NCBI GenBank assembly: GCA_016194985.1
Contig: JACQAK010000043.1
Coordinates: 1-36,650, forward strand
Reading direction: 5' to 3'
Length of the DNA: 36,650 nucleotides
Source: Bacteroidota bacterium
Lineage (GTDB): Bacteria; Bacteroidota; Bacteroidia; B-17B0; Aurantibacillaceae
The position numbers were made by a program, and so were the translations under genes. Below the pieces are notes generated by a model. That model saw only the letters and a list, made by a program, of their open reading frames with translations. It was not told the DNA's origin and did no database searches. Shown here piece after piece: positions 15,693-24,552 of the stretch. Every line of letters starts with the position of its first letter. Position 1 is the stretch's first letter.

Positions 15693-18440
15693 ATGAAAAA
15701 ATTATTACTTAGTGCTACAGCTTGTTTAACAATGGCAGTTTCCAGTAATGCTCAAGATGTACAGCCTTGTGGTACTTACCAAGCCCGTGAAATTTATTTA
15801 AAAACAGTTCCAGGCTATGCCGCTAAATTGAATGCAGCCGAAGCAGCATCCAAAGCTGAATACGAGGCGTTTTTAAAGAATGGCAACTCAGCAGCCAGAA
15901 CAGCTTCGCTAGATCCCAATTATACATTTACAGTTCCTGTAGTATTTCACGTATTGCATTTAGGTGAAGCTCCCGGTACTGGTACAAATATTAATGATGC
16001 CCTTTGTGCAGGCGCTTTAGATCAGGTAAATAAAGATTATGGAAGAAAAAATGCGGATACAACATTAATTGATCCATTATTCGAGCCTTTATATGTTAAT
16101 TCTCATATGCATTTTGTCCTAGCTAAAAAAGATCCAAACGGGAATTGCACCAATGGGGTAATCCATCATTATGACCCAAAAACAAATTGGGATCAGTCGG
16201 ATTTATTTAACTACCAATACAGTACTATGGCTGCTGGTAACTGGAATCCAAATAAATACTTGAATATTTATATAGTTAAAAATATTATAGGGTCTTCAGC
16301 TGGGATTATTGTAGGATATACACACTTACCGGGTACAGCTCCTATAACTCCGGCAGATGCTATTGTGTATCGTTATGATTTCTTAACAGGAATCAATGCA
16401 CGTTCTTTAAGTCATGAAATAGGTCACTGGTTTGGTTTAAGCCATACTTTTGGGTCTACAAACGATGCAGGAGTTGAATGTGGAGGAGATGACATTAGTG
16501 ATACTCCTAAAACAACAGGTTTCTTTAGTACTTGCCCTAGCCAATCGGTTAACTATACCACTCCTAATCCTGTTACAAACCCAACAGACAGTTCCGATAT
16601 TGTTTATGTATCTCTTGGAAATATGAAATCAACAACAGCGTTGAACTCATTAGCAAGCACTTTTATTCGTGACGCATCTACAACAACAGGAACAGTAACT
16701 ACTACTACTACCAAAACAATTAATATTACTGCTAATGGAACAGCAGGTAGTTACTCGGATTTTAATTATTTTACTTATCCTAATGATTTTGCTACCGGAG
16801 CAAAAACATTAACCATTAAAAGTTTAGCGAAGTCTGTTGATAATAATTATGCAGCAGCATATATTGATTTTAATAGAAATGGTTCTTTTAATGATGCAGG
16901 AGAAAATGTTTTTAATTCGTCTGCGACAAGTGTTTTAGGTACTCAAACTTTTACAGGAAACGTATCAATCCCTAGTAGTAATGGATTAATGAGAATGAGA
17001 GTTATTACAAGTAATACTCCCATTACAGGACCAAATGTAACAGTAAGTAGTGGAGAATTTGAAGACTATTTATTAAATGTTAATTTAGCATCTTGCGACT
17101 CTATCAGACCTAATATCGAAAATATTATGGATTATTCTGGTTGTCCAAGAATGTTTACCAAAGAACAAACTAAGAAAGTAAGACAAACTGCTGTTTCGTC
17201 GATAGCAGGAAGAGATTCTTTAGTGGGAATAGCAAACCTTATATTCACAGGAATCTTAGATGCAAATGGAAACCCTACTGGTCCAAATGCATGTGCTCCT
17301 GTAGCTGACTTTGCATCCAATAAAGTAATTACCTGTGCAAATCAGTCGGTTCTTTATACAAGTACAGCTTATAACTCTACACCATCATCTTATTTATGGA
17401 CATTTGATGGAGGAACTCCTTCTACATCTACGTTAGCTGCTCAAAGTGTTACGTATTCAAATCCAGGAACTTATTCCGTATCTTTAACTGTTACAAATGC
17501 AAATGGTTCTTCTTCCAAAACAGTAGGATCCTATATTACTACAAATTGGAATGCTCCACCAACTACATTGCCTTATTTTGAAGGTTTTGAAAGTGGTCAA
17601 TGGTGGCCGGCAGGTATGACCGTTGTTAACCCTGATTTAGGAACACCATCTTGGTCTTTATCTCCTTACGGAGCAGGCCCAACCGGAGCATCTTCTGTTT
17701 CTATTGTGTTACCAAATGCGAACTCTGTTAGTGGATTCCCGGGATATAACGCAAATGTTGATATATTAGAAACGCCATCTTTTGATTTTACTAATACTTC
17801 TAACATTTCTTTCTCTTTTGATTATTCTTTTGCCAGAAAAACTGGTGTAACACAGGATACATTTAAATTACAATACAGCTTGGATTGTGGTGGTTCATGG
17901 GTTTCTATGCCTGCTGGCCCTACAGCTGCTCAAATGGCTGTGAGTGGTGGAACTGTAAATGCACCATATATTCCATGGAGCTCAGCAACAACTTCAGTTG
18001 TTCCAAATCCTAAATGGGTTACCAAATCAATTCCTTCAACCGTTTTAGGTGTATTAACCAATAAGAGAAGTGTTAAATTCCGTTTTTGGTTCCAAAATGA
18101 TGTAGCAACCGGAAAATCTCAAAACCTTTATATAGATAATATCAATATATCTGGTACAGTAGGCCTTCATGAGTTTGAAAATTCATTGTCTCTGGCTATT
18201 TATCCTAATCCTACAAGCTCATCATCTTCTATTGAGTTTATATCACCTTATAATTCTAAAGTGGATATATTGGTGTATGATGTGATGGGTAGAATGGTTG
18301 AACAGGGAAGTGTAGCCGGTTCGGCAGGGGTAGAATCCAAATATACCGTAAATACTTCTTCTCAGTTAAAACCAGGTATTTACTTTATTACCATTGGTAT
18401 TGAAGGAAGAAAAGTAACTAAAAAATTAATTATCGAGTAA
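15693..18440 (+). CDS. T9SS-exported M43 metalloprotease with inserted GEVED domain
   Basis: A 915-residue secreted Zn protease of the M43 (cytophagalysin/pappalysin) family. Signal peptide to about residue 20 (SSNAQD). The zinc site is HEIGHWFGLSH with His241, Glu242, His245 and His251; the Met-turn is NIMDYSG with Met479, followed by MFTKEQTKKVR. The 228 residues between them contain a complete GEVED-like domain (about 340-464: SYSDFNYF ... AAYIDFNRNGSF ... GEFEDYLLNV). After the protease come a PKD domain (about 538-618), a MAM/concanavalin-like beta domain (about 625-822, start YFEGFESGQWWP) and a type A T9SS sorting domain (about 833-915: LAIYPNPTS ... LKPGIYFITI). Expected to be secreted or surface-anchored and to degrade extracellular protein. 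Monocistronic, with a strong promoter and terminator. Confidence 0.93.
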   Translation: MKKLLLSATACLTMAVSSNAQDVQPCGTYQAREIYLKTVPGYAAKLNAAEAASKAEYEAFLKNGNSAARTASLDPNYTFTVPVVFHVLHLGEAPGTGTNINDALCAGALDQVNKDYGRKNADTTLIDPLFEPLYVNSHMHFVLAKKDPNGNCTNGVIHHYDPKTNWDQSDLFNYQYSTMAAGNWNPNKYLNIYIVKNIIGSSAGIIVGYTHLPGTAPITPADAIVYRYDFLTGINARSLSHEIGHWFGLSHTFGSTNDAGVECGGDDISDTPKTTGFFSTCPSQSVNYTTPNPVTNPTDSSDIVYVSLGNMKSTTALNSLASTFIRDASTTTGTVTTTTTKTINITANGTAGSYSDFNYFTYPNDFATGAKTLTIKSLAKSVDNNYAAAYIDFNRNGSFNDAGENVFNSSATSVLGTQTFTGNVSIPSSNGLMRMRVITSNTPITGPNVTVSSGEFEDYLLNVNLASCDSIRPNIENIMDYSGCPRMFTKEQTKKVRQTAVSSIAGRDSLVGIANLIFTGILDANGNPTGPNACAPVADFASNKVITCANQSVLYTSTAYNSTPSSYLWTFDGGTPSTSTLAAQSVTYSNPGTYSVSLTVTNANGSSSKTVGSYITTNWNAPPTTLPYFEGFESGQWWPAGMTVVNPDLGTPSWSLSPYGAGPTGASSVSIVLPNANSVSGFPGYNANVDILETPSFDFTNTSNISFSFDYSFARKTGVTQDTFKLQYSLDCGGSWVSMPAGPTAAQMAVSGGTVNAPYIPWSSATTSVVPNPKWVTKSIPSTVLGVLTNKRSVKFRFWFQNDVATGKSQNLYIDNINISGTVGLHEFENSLSLAIYPNPTSSSSSIEFISPYNSKVDILVYDVMGRMVEQGSVAGSAGVESKYTVNTSSQLKPGIYFITIGIEGRKVTKKLIIE

Positions 18441-18459
18441 CTAGAATCAATATAGTTTC

Positions 18460-18496
18460 AACGCCCTTCTTAATTGTAAGAAGGGCGTTTTTTTTT
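18460..18496 (+). terminator. Rho-independent terminator after the M43 protease
   Basis: Perfect 13-pair stem AACGCCCTTCTTA / TAAGAAGGGCGTT around loop ATTG, followed by nine T (18488-18496). Confidence 0.93.
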
Positions 18497-18525
18497 GAAT
18501 AAAATTAAAATTCCTGATTTAATTC

Positions 18526-18558
18526 TTGTAAACCGGATTAACTAAAATAGTATCTTTG
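18526..18558 (+). promoter_or_regulatory. Promoter for the TPR protein
   Basis: TTG at 18526-18528, a 22-base spacer and TATCTTTG at 18551-18558. This fits the broader flavobacterial rule TTG-N17-23-TAnnTTTG, 39 bases before the ATG. Confidence 0.6.
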
Positions 18559-18597
18559 CCCCTCAAAATAAGTCGTTTAAAGTAATTACAGAATTAT

Positions 18598-19251
18598 ATG
18601 AAATTTTTAAGATTTTACATTTTATACCGTTTACAAGTAATCATTGCCTTAGTAGTATTAGGAATTCTTTCGCATATTTTCCTGGATCCTGTTACGGCAT
18701 GGATTTGCTATACATTGGCCTTGTTTTCACTGGTGTTTTATTTTGGTATGGGAACGATGCGAATTGTTCAGGAGGCTGTAGCAGATGGGGATGTTGATTT
18801 AGCTATGAAATACCTGAATAAAATTAAATTCCCCAGATTATTATACAAGCCTATTCGTTCAGGTTACTATATGTTGCAAAGTAATTTATCAATGGCTTCT
18901 AACGATTTGGATAAGGCTGAGGATAATATCAGAAAGAGTTTAAAGATTAAATCCAAGATTGTAGGAGATATGGAAGGCTCTAATTTAATGCAGTTAGGAT
19001 TTATTGAACTTAAAAAGGGAAATACAAAACAAGCCCGTTTACATCTTATGGAGGCTGTAAAAGCCGGTATTCCTGATAAAGATAGTTTAGCGGCAGCTCA
19101 CTTACAATTGTGTAATATCGAAGCACAACGTATGCAATATAAAATAGCCAAACAACATTTCAAAAAGGCGAAAGACCTGAAACCTAAAAACGATGAAATT
19201 CTTTCTCAGCTAAAAGCTATGGAAAAACAAATTAGTCGTATGCCGGGATAA
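18598..19251 (+). CDS. Membrane-anchored tetratricopeptide repeat protein
   Basis: A 217-residue protein with two N-terminal membrane helices (about 12-28 and 32-52) and a cytoplasmic helical tail with about four TPR units (for example DVDLAMKYLNKI, DKAEDNIRKSLKI, NTKQARLHLMEAVKAG, QYKIAKQHFKKAKDLKPKN). TPRs bind partner proteins; the partner is unknown. Own promoter upstream, and a bidirectional terminator 2 bases after the stop that it shares with the convergent HD gene. Confidence 0.85.
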   Translation: MKFLRFYILYRLQVIIALVVLGILSHIFLDPVTAWICYTLALFSLVFYFGMGTMRIVQEAVADGDVDLAMKYLNKIKFPRLLYKPIRSGYYMLQSNLSMASNDLDKAEDNIRKSLKIKSKIVGDMEGSNLMQLGFIELKKGNTKQARLHLMEAVKAGIPDKDSLAAAHLQLCNIEAQRMQYKIAKQHFKKAKDLKPKNDEILSQLKAMEKQISRMPG

Positions 19252-19252
19252 T

Positions 19253-19280
19253 AAAAAAAGAGACCTTGGTCTCTTTTTTT
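19253..19280. terminator. Bidirectional terminator between TPR and HD genes
   Basis: AAAAAAAGAGACC at 19253-19265 is the exact reverse complement of GGTCTCTTTTTTT at 19268-19280 (12 pairs with a CTTG loop). A/T runs at both ends serve both convergent genes. Confidence 0.88.
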
Positions 19281-19285
19281 ATTAT

Positions 19286-20515
19286 CTATATTTCCTTGGG
19301 GTAACAGATAAAATACTTTGTTACTTTTTTACTCAGCATTTTTATATTCAATTGATCGGAAGCTTTTGCCACATCCGCCAATTCACCATTTTTATAAAGA
19401 ATGTGTATTTGAAATTTGGATGAATTATAAGCACTGTTATTTACACTTTCCGTAAACACAAAATACTCGGATTCTTTTTTGCTTAATTTATACTTCTTCA
19501 TGACTTTTTCCTGAAGTTGTGCATGGTAAGCAGATGTAAAATTTTTATTTTGTAGTTCGATCTTGTATAAATTTCTATCAATTAAATTTTTACATAAGGA
19601 TGATAAAACAACATCCTCGTGGCTTATCCAGGCCTTTACAGAAGCCATAATGTCGTAATCGTCCAATAACACAAATTGCTGTATTAATTCAGGATTACTT
19701 TTGAATTCTTTTTTTGTAAAATTATTTTTTAAAAATAAAGAGAGTGCCGGAGTGGCAAATAAATCGGTTCCGCTAAGCGATAGCTCCTTCGCACGTTTTA
19801 AGATATTTACCAGAAGTTTTTCGGCACTTAAAACCGTTTTATGCAAATAAACCTGCCAATACATTAAACGACGGGCTATTAAAAAGTTTTCTACACTATA
19901 AATACCTTTTGCTTCAATAACCAATTCGCCGTCTTTTACATTCAGCATTTTAATGATTCGGTCGCTACTCACAACACCTTCCGAAACACCTGTAAAAAAA
20001 CTATCTCTGTTCAGGTAGTCCAAACGGTCCATATCCAGCTGGCTGGAAACCAACTGATGCAGGAATTTTTTTGGATGTTCGTCTTTAAAAATTTTAATAG
20101 CTAATGAAAGTTTGCCTTTAAAGGTTTTATTTAACTCGTCCATCAGCATCGCAGAAATATCTTCGTGATGAATACCCTTAACAATCGTATGCTCCAATGC
20201 ATGAGAGAAAGGACCATGCCCTATATCATGTAACAAAATAGCAACAATCGCTGCTCTCGATTCCTCTTCTGTGATTTTAATATCCTTCGACTTTAAAACC
20301 TGTAAGGCTTCTGTCATTAAATACATAGCGCCAATAGCATGATGGAAACGCGTGTGTAAAGCTCCCGGATAAACAAGGTTCGTTAAACCAAGTTGTTTAA
20401 TTCTACGCAAACGTTGAAAAATAGGATGATTGATAAGATCATATACCAAATCATCCGGTAATGTTACAAAACCGTAGATGGGATCGTTAATGATTTTTCG
20501 TTTGTTTGAAATCAT
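19286..20515 (-). CDS. HD domain phosphohydrolase (YwfO/dGTPase-like)
   Basis: A 409-residue cytosolic HD-superfamily hydrolase of the COG1078 type, related to dNTP triphosphohydrolases. The opening (KIINDPIYGFVTLP, HPIFQRLRRIKQLGLTNLVYPGALHTRFHH) is diagnostic. Metal ligands: His58/His59 region, His96-Asp97 in LLHDIGHGPFSH, and Asp in SQLDMDRLDYLNRDS. Homologues such as Bacillus YwfO hydrolyse dNTPs, so nucleotide-pool control is likely but not proven here. The C-terminal 150 residues are less conserved. Convergent with the TPR gene through a shared terminator. Confidence 0.92.
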   Translation of the reverse strand: MISNKRKIINDPIYGFVTLPDDLVYDLINHPIFQRLRRIKQLGLTNLVYPGALHTRFHHAIGAMYLMTEALQVLKSKDIKITEEESRAAIVAILLHDIGHGPFSHALEHTIVKGIHHEDISAMLMDELNKTFKGKLSLAIKIFKDEHPKKFLHQLVSSQLDMDRLDYLNRDSFFTGVSEGVVSSDRIIKMLNVKDGELVIEAKGIYSVENFLIARRLMYWQVYLHKTVLSAEKLLVNILKRAKELSLSGTDLFATPALSLFLKNNFTKKEFKSNPELIQQFVLLDDYDIMASVKAWISHEDVVLSSLCKNLIDRNLYKIELQNKNFTSAYHAQLQEKVMKKYKLSKKESEYFVFTESVNNSAYNSSKFQIHILYKNGELADVAKASDQLNIKMLSKKVTKYFICYPKEI

Positions 20516-20871
20516 AGTAAAAAAAGTAAAGTTACTATTTTAATTTGTATGCGTCAGGCATTGTTACGAAAAACATTCAGGAGGTATAAGCATATACTGA
20601 AGTCCAAAAATACCGAAGCAAAAAGGGATAATTCAACGGTTGGTGTTTAAACTGCTTGTAGGACTGTTCCGCCCAGCGTCGGAAATACCCTATTTTATAA
20701 AACCTAAATAGTCATACACCTGATTCTGAAATAATCCTGAAGTTGAACATCAGATTTCTGTTTTTAACTTATTTATATAAAATAAGAGACGTTTTTTTGC
20801 CTCAATTTATATAAACCATTTTATATTTAGTTTGTATCTTGTATATAGTCTATTTACTTAAATCGTAAGCC
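20516..20871. other. 356-bp gap between HD gene and M3 peptidase
   Basis: Upstream region of two divergent genes. A weak hairpin TTCCG/CGGAA sits at 20667-20684. The last 110 bases are very AT-rich and carry TAGTTTG-like near matches to the -7 box but no exact one. I see no RNA gene, no credible small protein and no repeat. Confidence 0.5.
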
Positions 20872-22920
20872 ATGAGCAATCCATTCCTATCCAAGTTTAA
20901 CACGCCCTTAAATACTATTCCCTTTGATAAAATAAAAGTAGAACATTACTTACCGGCCTTTGAAGAAGGTATTAAACAAGGCCTGGCAGAGATCGATGCG
21001 ATAGTGAATAATCCGGCTGCACCTGATTTTTCAAATACCATAGAAGCCCTCGAAAAAGTAGGTCCTTTACTGGAAGTAGTAAGTATGACCTTCTCTAATT
21101 TGAATCTAGCCGAAACATCTAAGGAAATGCAGGCTTTAGCTAAAGAAGTATCTCCTAAATTAAGTGATTATTCGAATGACATCATATTGAATGATGCCTT
21201 ATTTAAAAGGGTAGAAGCAGTGTATAACCTGAAACATACACTTACCTTAACGCCCGAACAATCCACCTTGCTGGATAAAACATTTAAGGGGTTTGTGCGT
21301 AACGGGTCTAAATTAAATGATGCACAAAAAGAAACCCTCAGAACAATTGATAAAGAAAAATCACAACTTGCATTAACCTATAGCGAAAATGTATTAGCCG
21401 AAAGCAATGCCTACGAATTGGTAATTACAAATGCATCTGATTTATCAGGATTACCGGAAGGAATTGTGGAAGCTGCCAAGATTACCGCCAAAGAAAAAGG
21501 AAAAGACAATGCCTGGGTATTTACCTTGGATTATCCAAGCTACGGGCCTTTTATGATGTATTCGGATAACAGAGCATTAAAAGAGCAACTATTTAAAGCA
21601 TATGGCTCCAAGGCTTTTAAAAATAACGAATACGACAATCAGGCGGTGTTAAAACAAATAGCCGTATTGCGTCATCAACGCGCTGTATTATTGGGCTATA
21701 AATCTCATGCAGATTTTGTACTGGAAGAACGGATGGCCGAATCTCCGGCAAAAGTGTTTTCATTTTTAGAAAACCTGTTGGATAATGCCTTACCTTTTGC
21801 CAAAGAAGAACTGGAAGAATTGAAGGCCTATGTTGTATCTAATAATGGTCCGGAAGATTTGAAACGATGGGATATCCCGTATTACGCCGAGAGGCTGAAG
21901 AAAGAGAAATTTGCCATTGATGATGAATTGCTAAGACCTTATTTTAAATTAGAAAATGTGATAGCAGGTGTGTTTGAAACTGCCAAACGATTATATGGCT
22001 TAACCTTTACGCAACGCAATGATATTCCTTTATATCATAAAGATGTTACCACTTATGAAGTAAAGAATGAACGGGGAGAATTTTTAGCGGTGTTTTATGC
22101 CGACTTTTTTCCGAGGGCAGGGAAGAGGCAGGGGGCATGGATGACATCCTTTGTGAATCAAAAAATAGAGCATGGCGTTAATATCAGACCACATGTATCC
22201 ATTGTTTGTAATTTTACCAAACCCACAGAAAGCAAACCATCCCTGTTAACCTTTGATGAAGTAACAACCTTGTTTCATGAATTTGGCCATGCCTTGCATG
22301 GTATGTGTGCCAACGGGCAATATGGTAGTATGTCGGGAACCAGCGTGTATTGGGATTTTGTAGAGCTTCCTTCACAAATATTGGAAAACTGGTGTTACGA
22401 AAAAGAATGTCTCGATCTGTTTGCCAAACATTATCAAACCGGAGAAGCCATTCCTTCCGAATACATTCAAAAAATCATTGATTCCTCTAATTTTCAAAGC
22501 GGCTTAGCTACGATACGTCAAATAGGTTTGGCAACACTGGATATGGCCTGGCACAGCAAAGATCCTAAGGATATAGCAAGTGTAAAGGATTTTGAATTGA
22601 ATGTAACGGCCAAAACTGATTTGATGCCTCCCGTGAGTGAAACTTCTACATCCTGTTCGTTTTCGCACATATTTCCGGGAGGATATTCTGCCGGCTACTA
22701 TTCCTACAAATGGGCCGAAGTGATTGATGCCGATGCTTTTGAAGCCTTTCAGGAAAAAGGAATTTTTAATAAAGAAGTAGCCAATGCCTTTTATAAAAAT
22801 ATTTTATCGGCTGGTGGTAGCGAACATCCTTCTATTTTATACAGACGCTTCAGAGGCCGGGATGCTGATCCTAAAGCCCTGTTAAGAAGATCAGGTTTGA
22901 TAAAGGAAGTGGTGAAGTAA
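20872..22920 (+). CDS. M3 family oligopeptidase (PrlC / Dcp-like)
   Basis: A 682-residue thimet-type zinc peptidase that cuts short peptides in the cytosol or periplasm. The active site is LFHEFGHALHGM with His469, Glu470 and His473; the third ligand is Glu498 in WDFVELPSQILENW. The start (NPFLSKFNTPLNTIPFDKIKVEHYLPAFEEGI) is typical of the oligopeptidase A / dipeptidyl carboxypeptidase group, and the late Tyr/His-rich loop (SHIFPGGYSAGYYSYKWAEV) is the substrate loop. No signal peptide, so cytosolic peptide turnover is the likely role. Convergent with GAPDH across a shared terminator. Confidence 0.94.
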   Translation: MSNPFLSKFNTPLNTIPFDKIKVEHYLPAFEEGIKQGLAEIDAIVNNPAAPDFSNTIEALEKVGPLLEVVSMTFSNLNLAETSKEMQALAKEVSPKLSDYSNDIILNDALFKRVEAVYNLKHTLTLTPEQSTLLDKTFKGFVRNGSKLNDAQKETLRTIDKEKSQLALTYSENVLAESNAYELVITNASDLSGLPEGIVEAAKITAKEKGKDNAWVFTLDYPSYGPFMMYSDNRALKEQLFKAYGSKAFKNNEYDNQAVLKQIAVLRHQRAVLLGYKSHADFVLEERMAESPAKVFSFLENLLDNALPFAKEELEELKAYVVSNNGPEDLKRWDIPYYAERLKKEKFAIDDELLRPYFKLENVIAGVFETAKRLYGLTFTQRNDIPLYHKDVTTYEVKNERGEFLAVFYADFFPRAGKRQGAWMTSFVNQKIEHGVNIRPHVSIVCNFTKPTESKPSLLTFDEVTTLFHEFGHALHGMCANGQYGSMSGTSVYWDFVELPSQILENWCYEKECLDLFAKHYQTGEAIPSEYIQKIIDSSNFQSGLATIRQIGLATLDMAWHSKDPKDIASVKDFELNVTAKTDLMPPVSETSTSCSFSHIFPGGYSAGYYSYKWAEVIDADAFEAFQEKGIFNKEVANAFYKNILSAGGSEHPSILYRRFRGRDADPKALLRRSGLIKEVVK

Positions 22921-22923
22921 AAT

Positions 22924-22960
22924 AAAAAACGCTGAAAGAATTTATCTCTCAGCGTTTTTT
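22924..22960. terminator. Bidirectional terminator between M3 peptidase and GAPDH
   Basis: AAAAAACGCTGA (22924-22935) pairs with TCAGCGTTTTTT (22949-22960), 12 pairs with a 13-base loop. It lies 3 bases after one stop and 18 before the other. Confidence 0.88.
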
Positions 22961-22977
22961 ATATGATGTAGTATCTA

Positions 22978-24441
22978 CTAATAGTAAGTAGCGCGTCTTA
23001 CTTCTGCAATGTGTTTCGAGAAACGAATTACCTGACGGGTATAACCATACTCGTTATCATACCATACGTATAATACAATGCTCTTCTTATCCGGAGAGAT
23101 AATCGTTGCATTACTGTCAAATACAGAAGGGCAAGGATTACCAATCACGTCGGAAGATACTAATTCGTTGCTGAAGGCATATTGAATCTGCTCTACCAAA
23201 GCACCATTCAATGCATACTTACGAATGATCTCGTTTACTTCGTCGCGTGTCACTTCTTTGTTGATGTTTAAATTTAAGATCGCTAACGATACGTTTGGTG
23301 TTGGTACTCGTACCGAGTTAGCGGTGAATTTACCGGCTAAGTGTGGTAATACTTTTTTTAATGCACTCTCAGCACCGGTTTCGGTAATTACCATGTTTAA
23401 GGCAGCCGAACGGCCACGACGGTATTTTTTGTGGTAGTTATCCAATAAGTTTTGATCATTGGTGTAGGAGTGAACTGTTTCAATATGTCCTTTTTGAATT
23501 CCTAATTCTTTGTCAATCACATACAGGATTGGCATAATGGCATTGGTAGTACAAGAAGCTGCCGAAAAAATTTGTCCGTTTTTAGTATCAACAGTTTCAT
23601 GGTTTACACCATGCACTACGTTAGGAACATTACCTTTTGCAGGTGCCGTTAACAATACTTTACTGATTCCTTTGGCTTTTAAATGACGACTCAATTCCAC
23701 ATCATCTCTAAAAACCCCGGTATTATCAATTAATAAGGCGTTATCAATACCGTAAGCTGTATAATCTACATCTTCAGGATTTTTAGCATCAATCATGTGC
23801 ACCGTGTGACCGTTAATGATTAAGGCTTTGTTCTCAAGGTCTTCAATAACAGTTCCCGGGAAATTTCCATGAACTGAATCTGTACGTAATAAATCAGCAC
23901 GTTTTACAATATCTTCGTTGCTGCTGCCACGGGTTACGATAGCACGTAAACGTAATTGCTCACCTTTACCTGCCTGAGAAATTAACTCACGGGCAGCTAA
24001 ACGTCCAATACGGCCAAATCCAAATAATACAACATCTTTAGGAGTAATTGTAGATTTTGCACCGATCAGATCTTTTAATTTATTACCAATAAATTCATCA
24101 ACTGATTTAAAGCTGGCTTTTTCCTGTTGGTATTCGTATGCCAGTTTCCCAATGTCTATTCGGGAAGGACAAACATCAGCATGATTGATGGCTGTAGCAA
24201 TTGCTAAGGTATCATTTACCGAAATGGTTTTCTTCACAATGTTTTTGGCATATAAATGTAAGTTCATAATTTCACTCACACTTCTGTCTACTAATTGATT
24301 TCTGAATAATATTAATTCAATAGACTTCTCGAACCATAATTTTCCAATGGTTCCAATTAATTCAATCGCTGCTTTCTCCTGAACAATCCAATCGTTTAGT
24401 TGCGTTTCATAAGCGGCATTTGCTGTTTCTTTGGTTTGCAT
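22978..24441 (-). CDS. gap: Glyceraldehyde-3-phosphate dehydrogenase, long form
   Basis: A 487-residue NAD(P)-dependent GAPDH. The Rossmann motif VVLFGFGRIGRLAARE begins only near residue 135, so there is an N-terminal extension of about 130 mostly helical residues (AAYETQLNDWIVQEKAAIELIGTIGKLW region). The catalytic cysteine is Cys297 in SAASCTTNAI; the phosphate-binding RRGRSAALNMVITETGA, GKFTANSVRVPTPNVS and the C-terminal YVWYDNEYGYTRQVIRF are intact. Long-form GAPDHs are known in Bacteroidota and some other bacteria. Whether it serves glycolysis or gluconeogenesis, and its cofactor preference, cannot be read here. Transcribed from its own start region, 110 bases after the acidic ORF-3-like gene. 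Confidence 0.93.
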   Translation of the reverse strand: MQTKETANAAYETQLNDWIVQEKAAIELIGTIGKLWFEKSIELILFRNQLVDRSVSEIMNLHLYAKNIVKKTISVNDTLAIATAINHADVCPSRIDIGKLAYEYQQEKASFKSVDEFIGNKLKDLIGAKSTITPKDVVLFGFGRIGRLAARELISQAGKGEQLRLRAIVTRGSSNEDIVKRADLLRTDSVHGNFPGTVIEDLENKALIINGHTVHMIDAKNPEDVDYTAYGIDNALLIDNTGVFRDDVELSRHLKAKGISKVLLTAPAKGNVPNVVHGVNHETVDTKNGQIFSAASCTTNAIMPILYVIDKELGIQKGHIETVHSYTNDQNLLDNYHKKYRRGRSAALNMVITETGAESALKKVLPHLAGKFTANSVRVPTPNVSLAILNLNINKEVTRDEVNEIIRKYALNGALVEQIQYAFSNELVSSDVIGNPCPSVFDSNATIISPDKKSIVLYVWYDNEYGYTRQVIRFSKHIAEVRRATYY

Positions 24442-24454
24442 AGTTTATTTATTT

Positions 24455-24529
24455 GTTTAGTTTTAAGTTATTAGTGTTTAATAATTAGGTATTGGTTAAG
24501 AGCTGGTGTTTAATTGCTTAAAACTAAAC
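24455..24529. repeat. 13-bp perfect inverted repeat upstream of GAPDH
   Basis: GTTTAGTTTTAAG at 24455-24467 is the exact reverse complement of CTTAAAACTAAAC at 24517-24529. The 49-base space holds TAGTGTTTAAT and TGGTGTTTAAT as two related copies. It lies in the GAPDH 5' region, so it could be a leader structure, an operator or a repeat remnant. Confidence 0.45.
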
Positions 24530-24552
24530 ACTGGTCACTAAGTACTGGTTAT

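Noticed and set aside
20667-20684. TTCCG/CGGAA hairpin as an RNA gene or operator
   Set aside because: Five pairs with an eight-base loop in a long gap is expected by chance; no supporting context.
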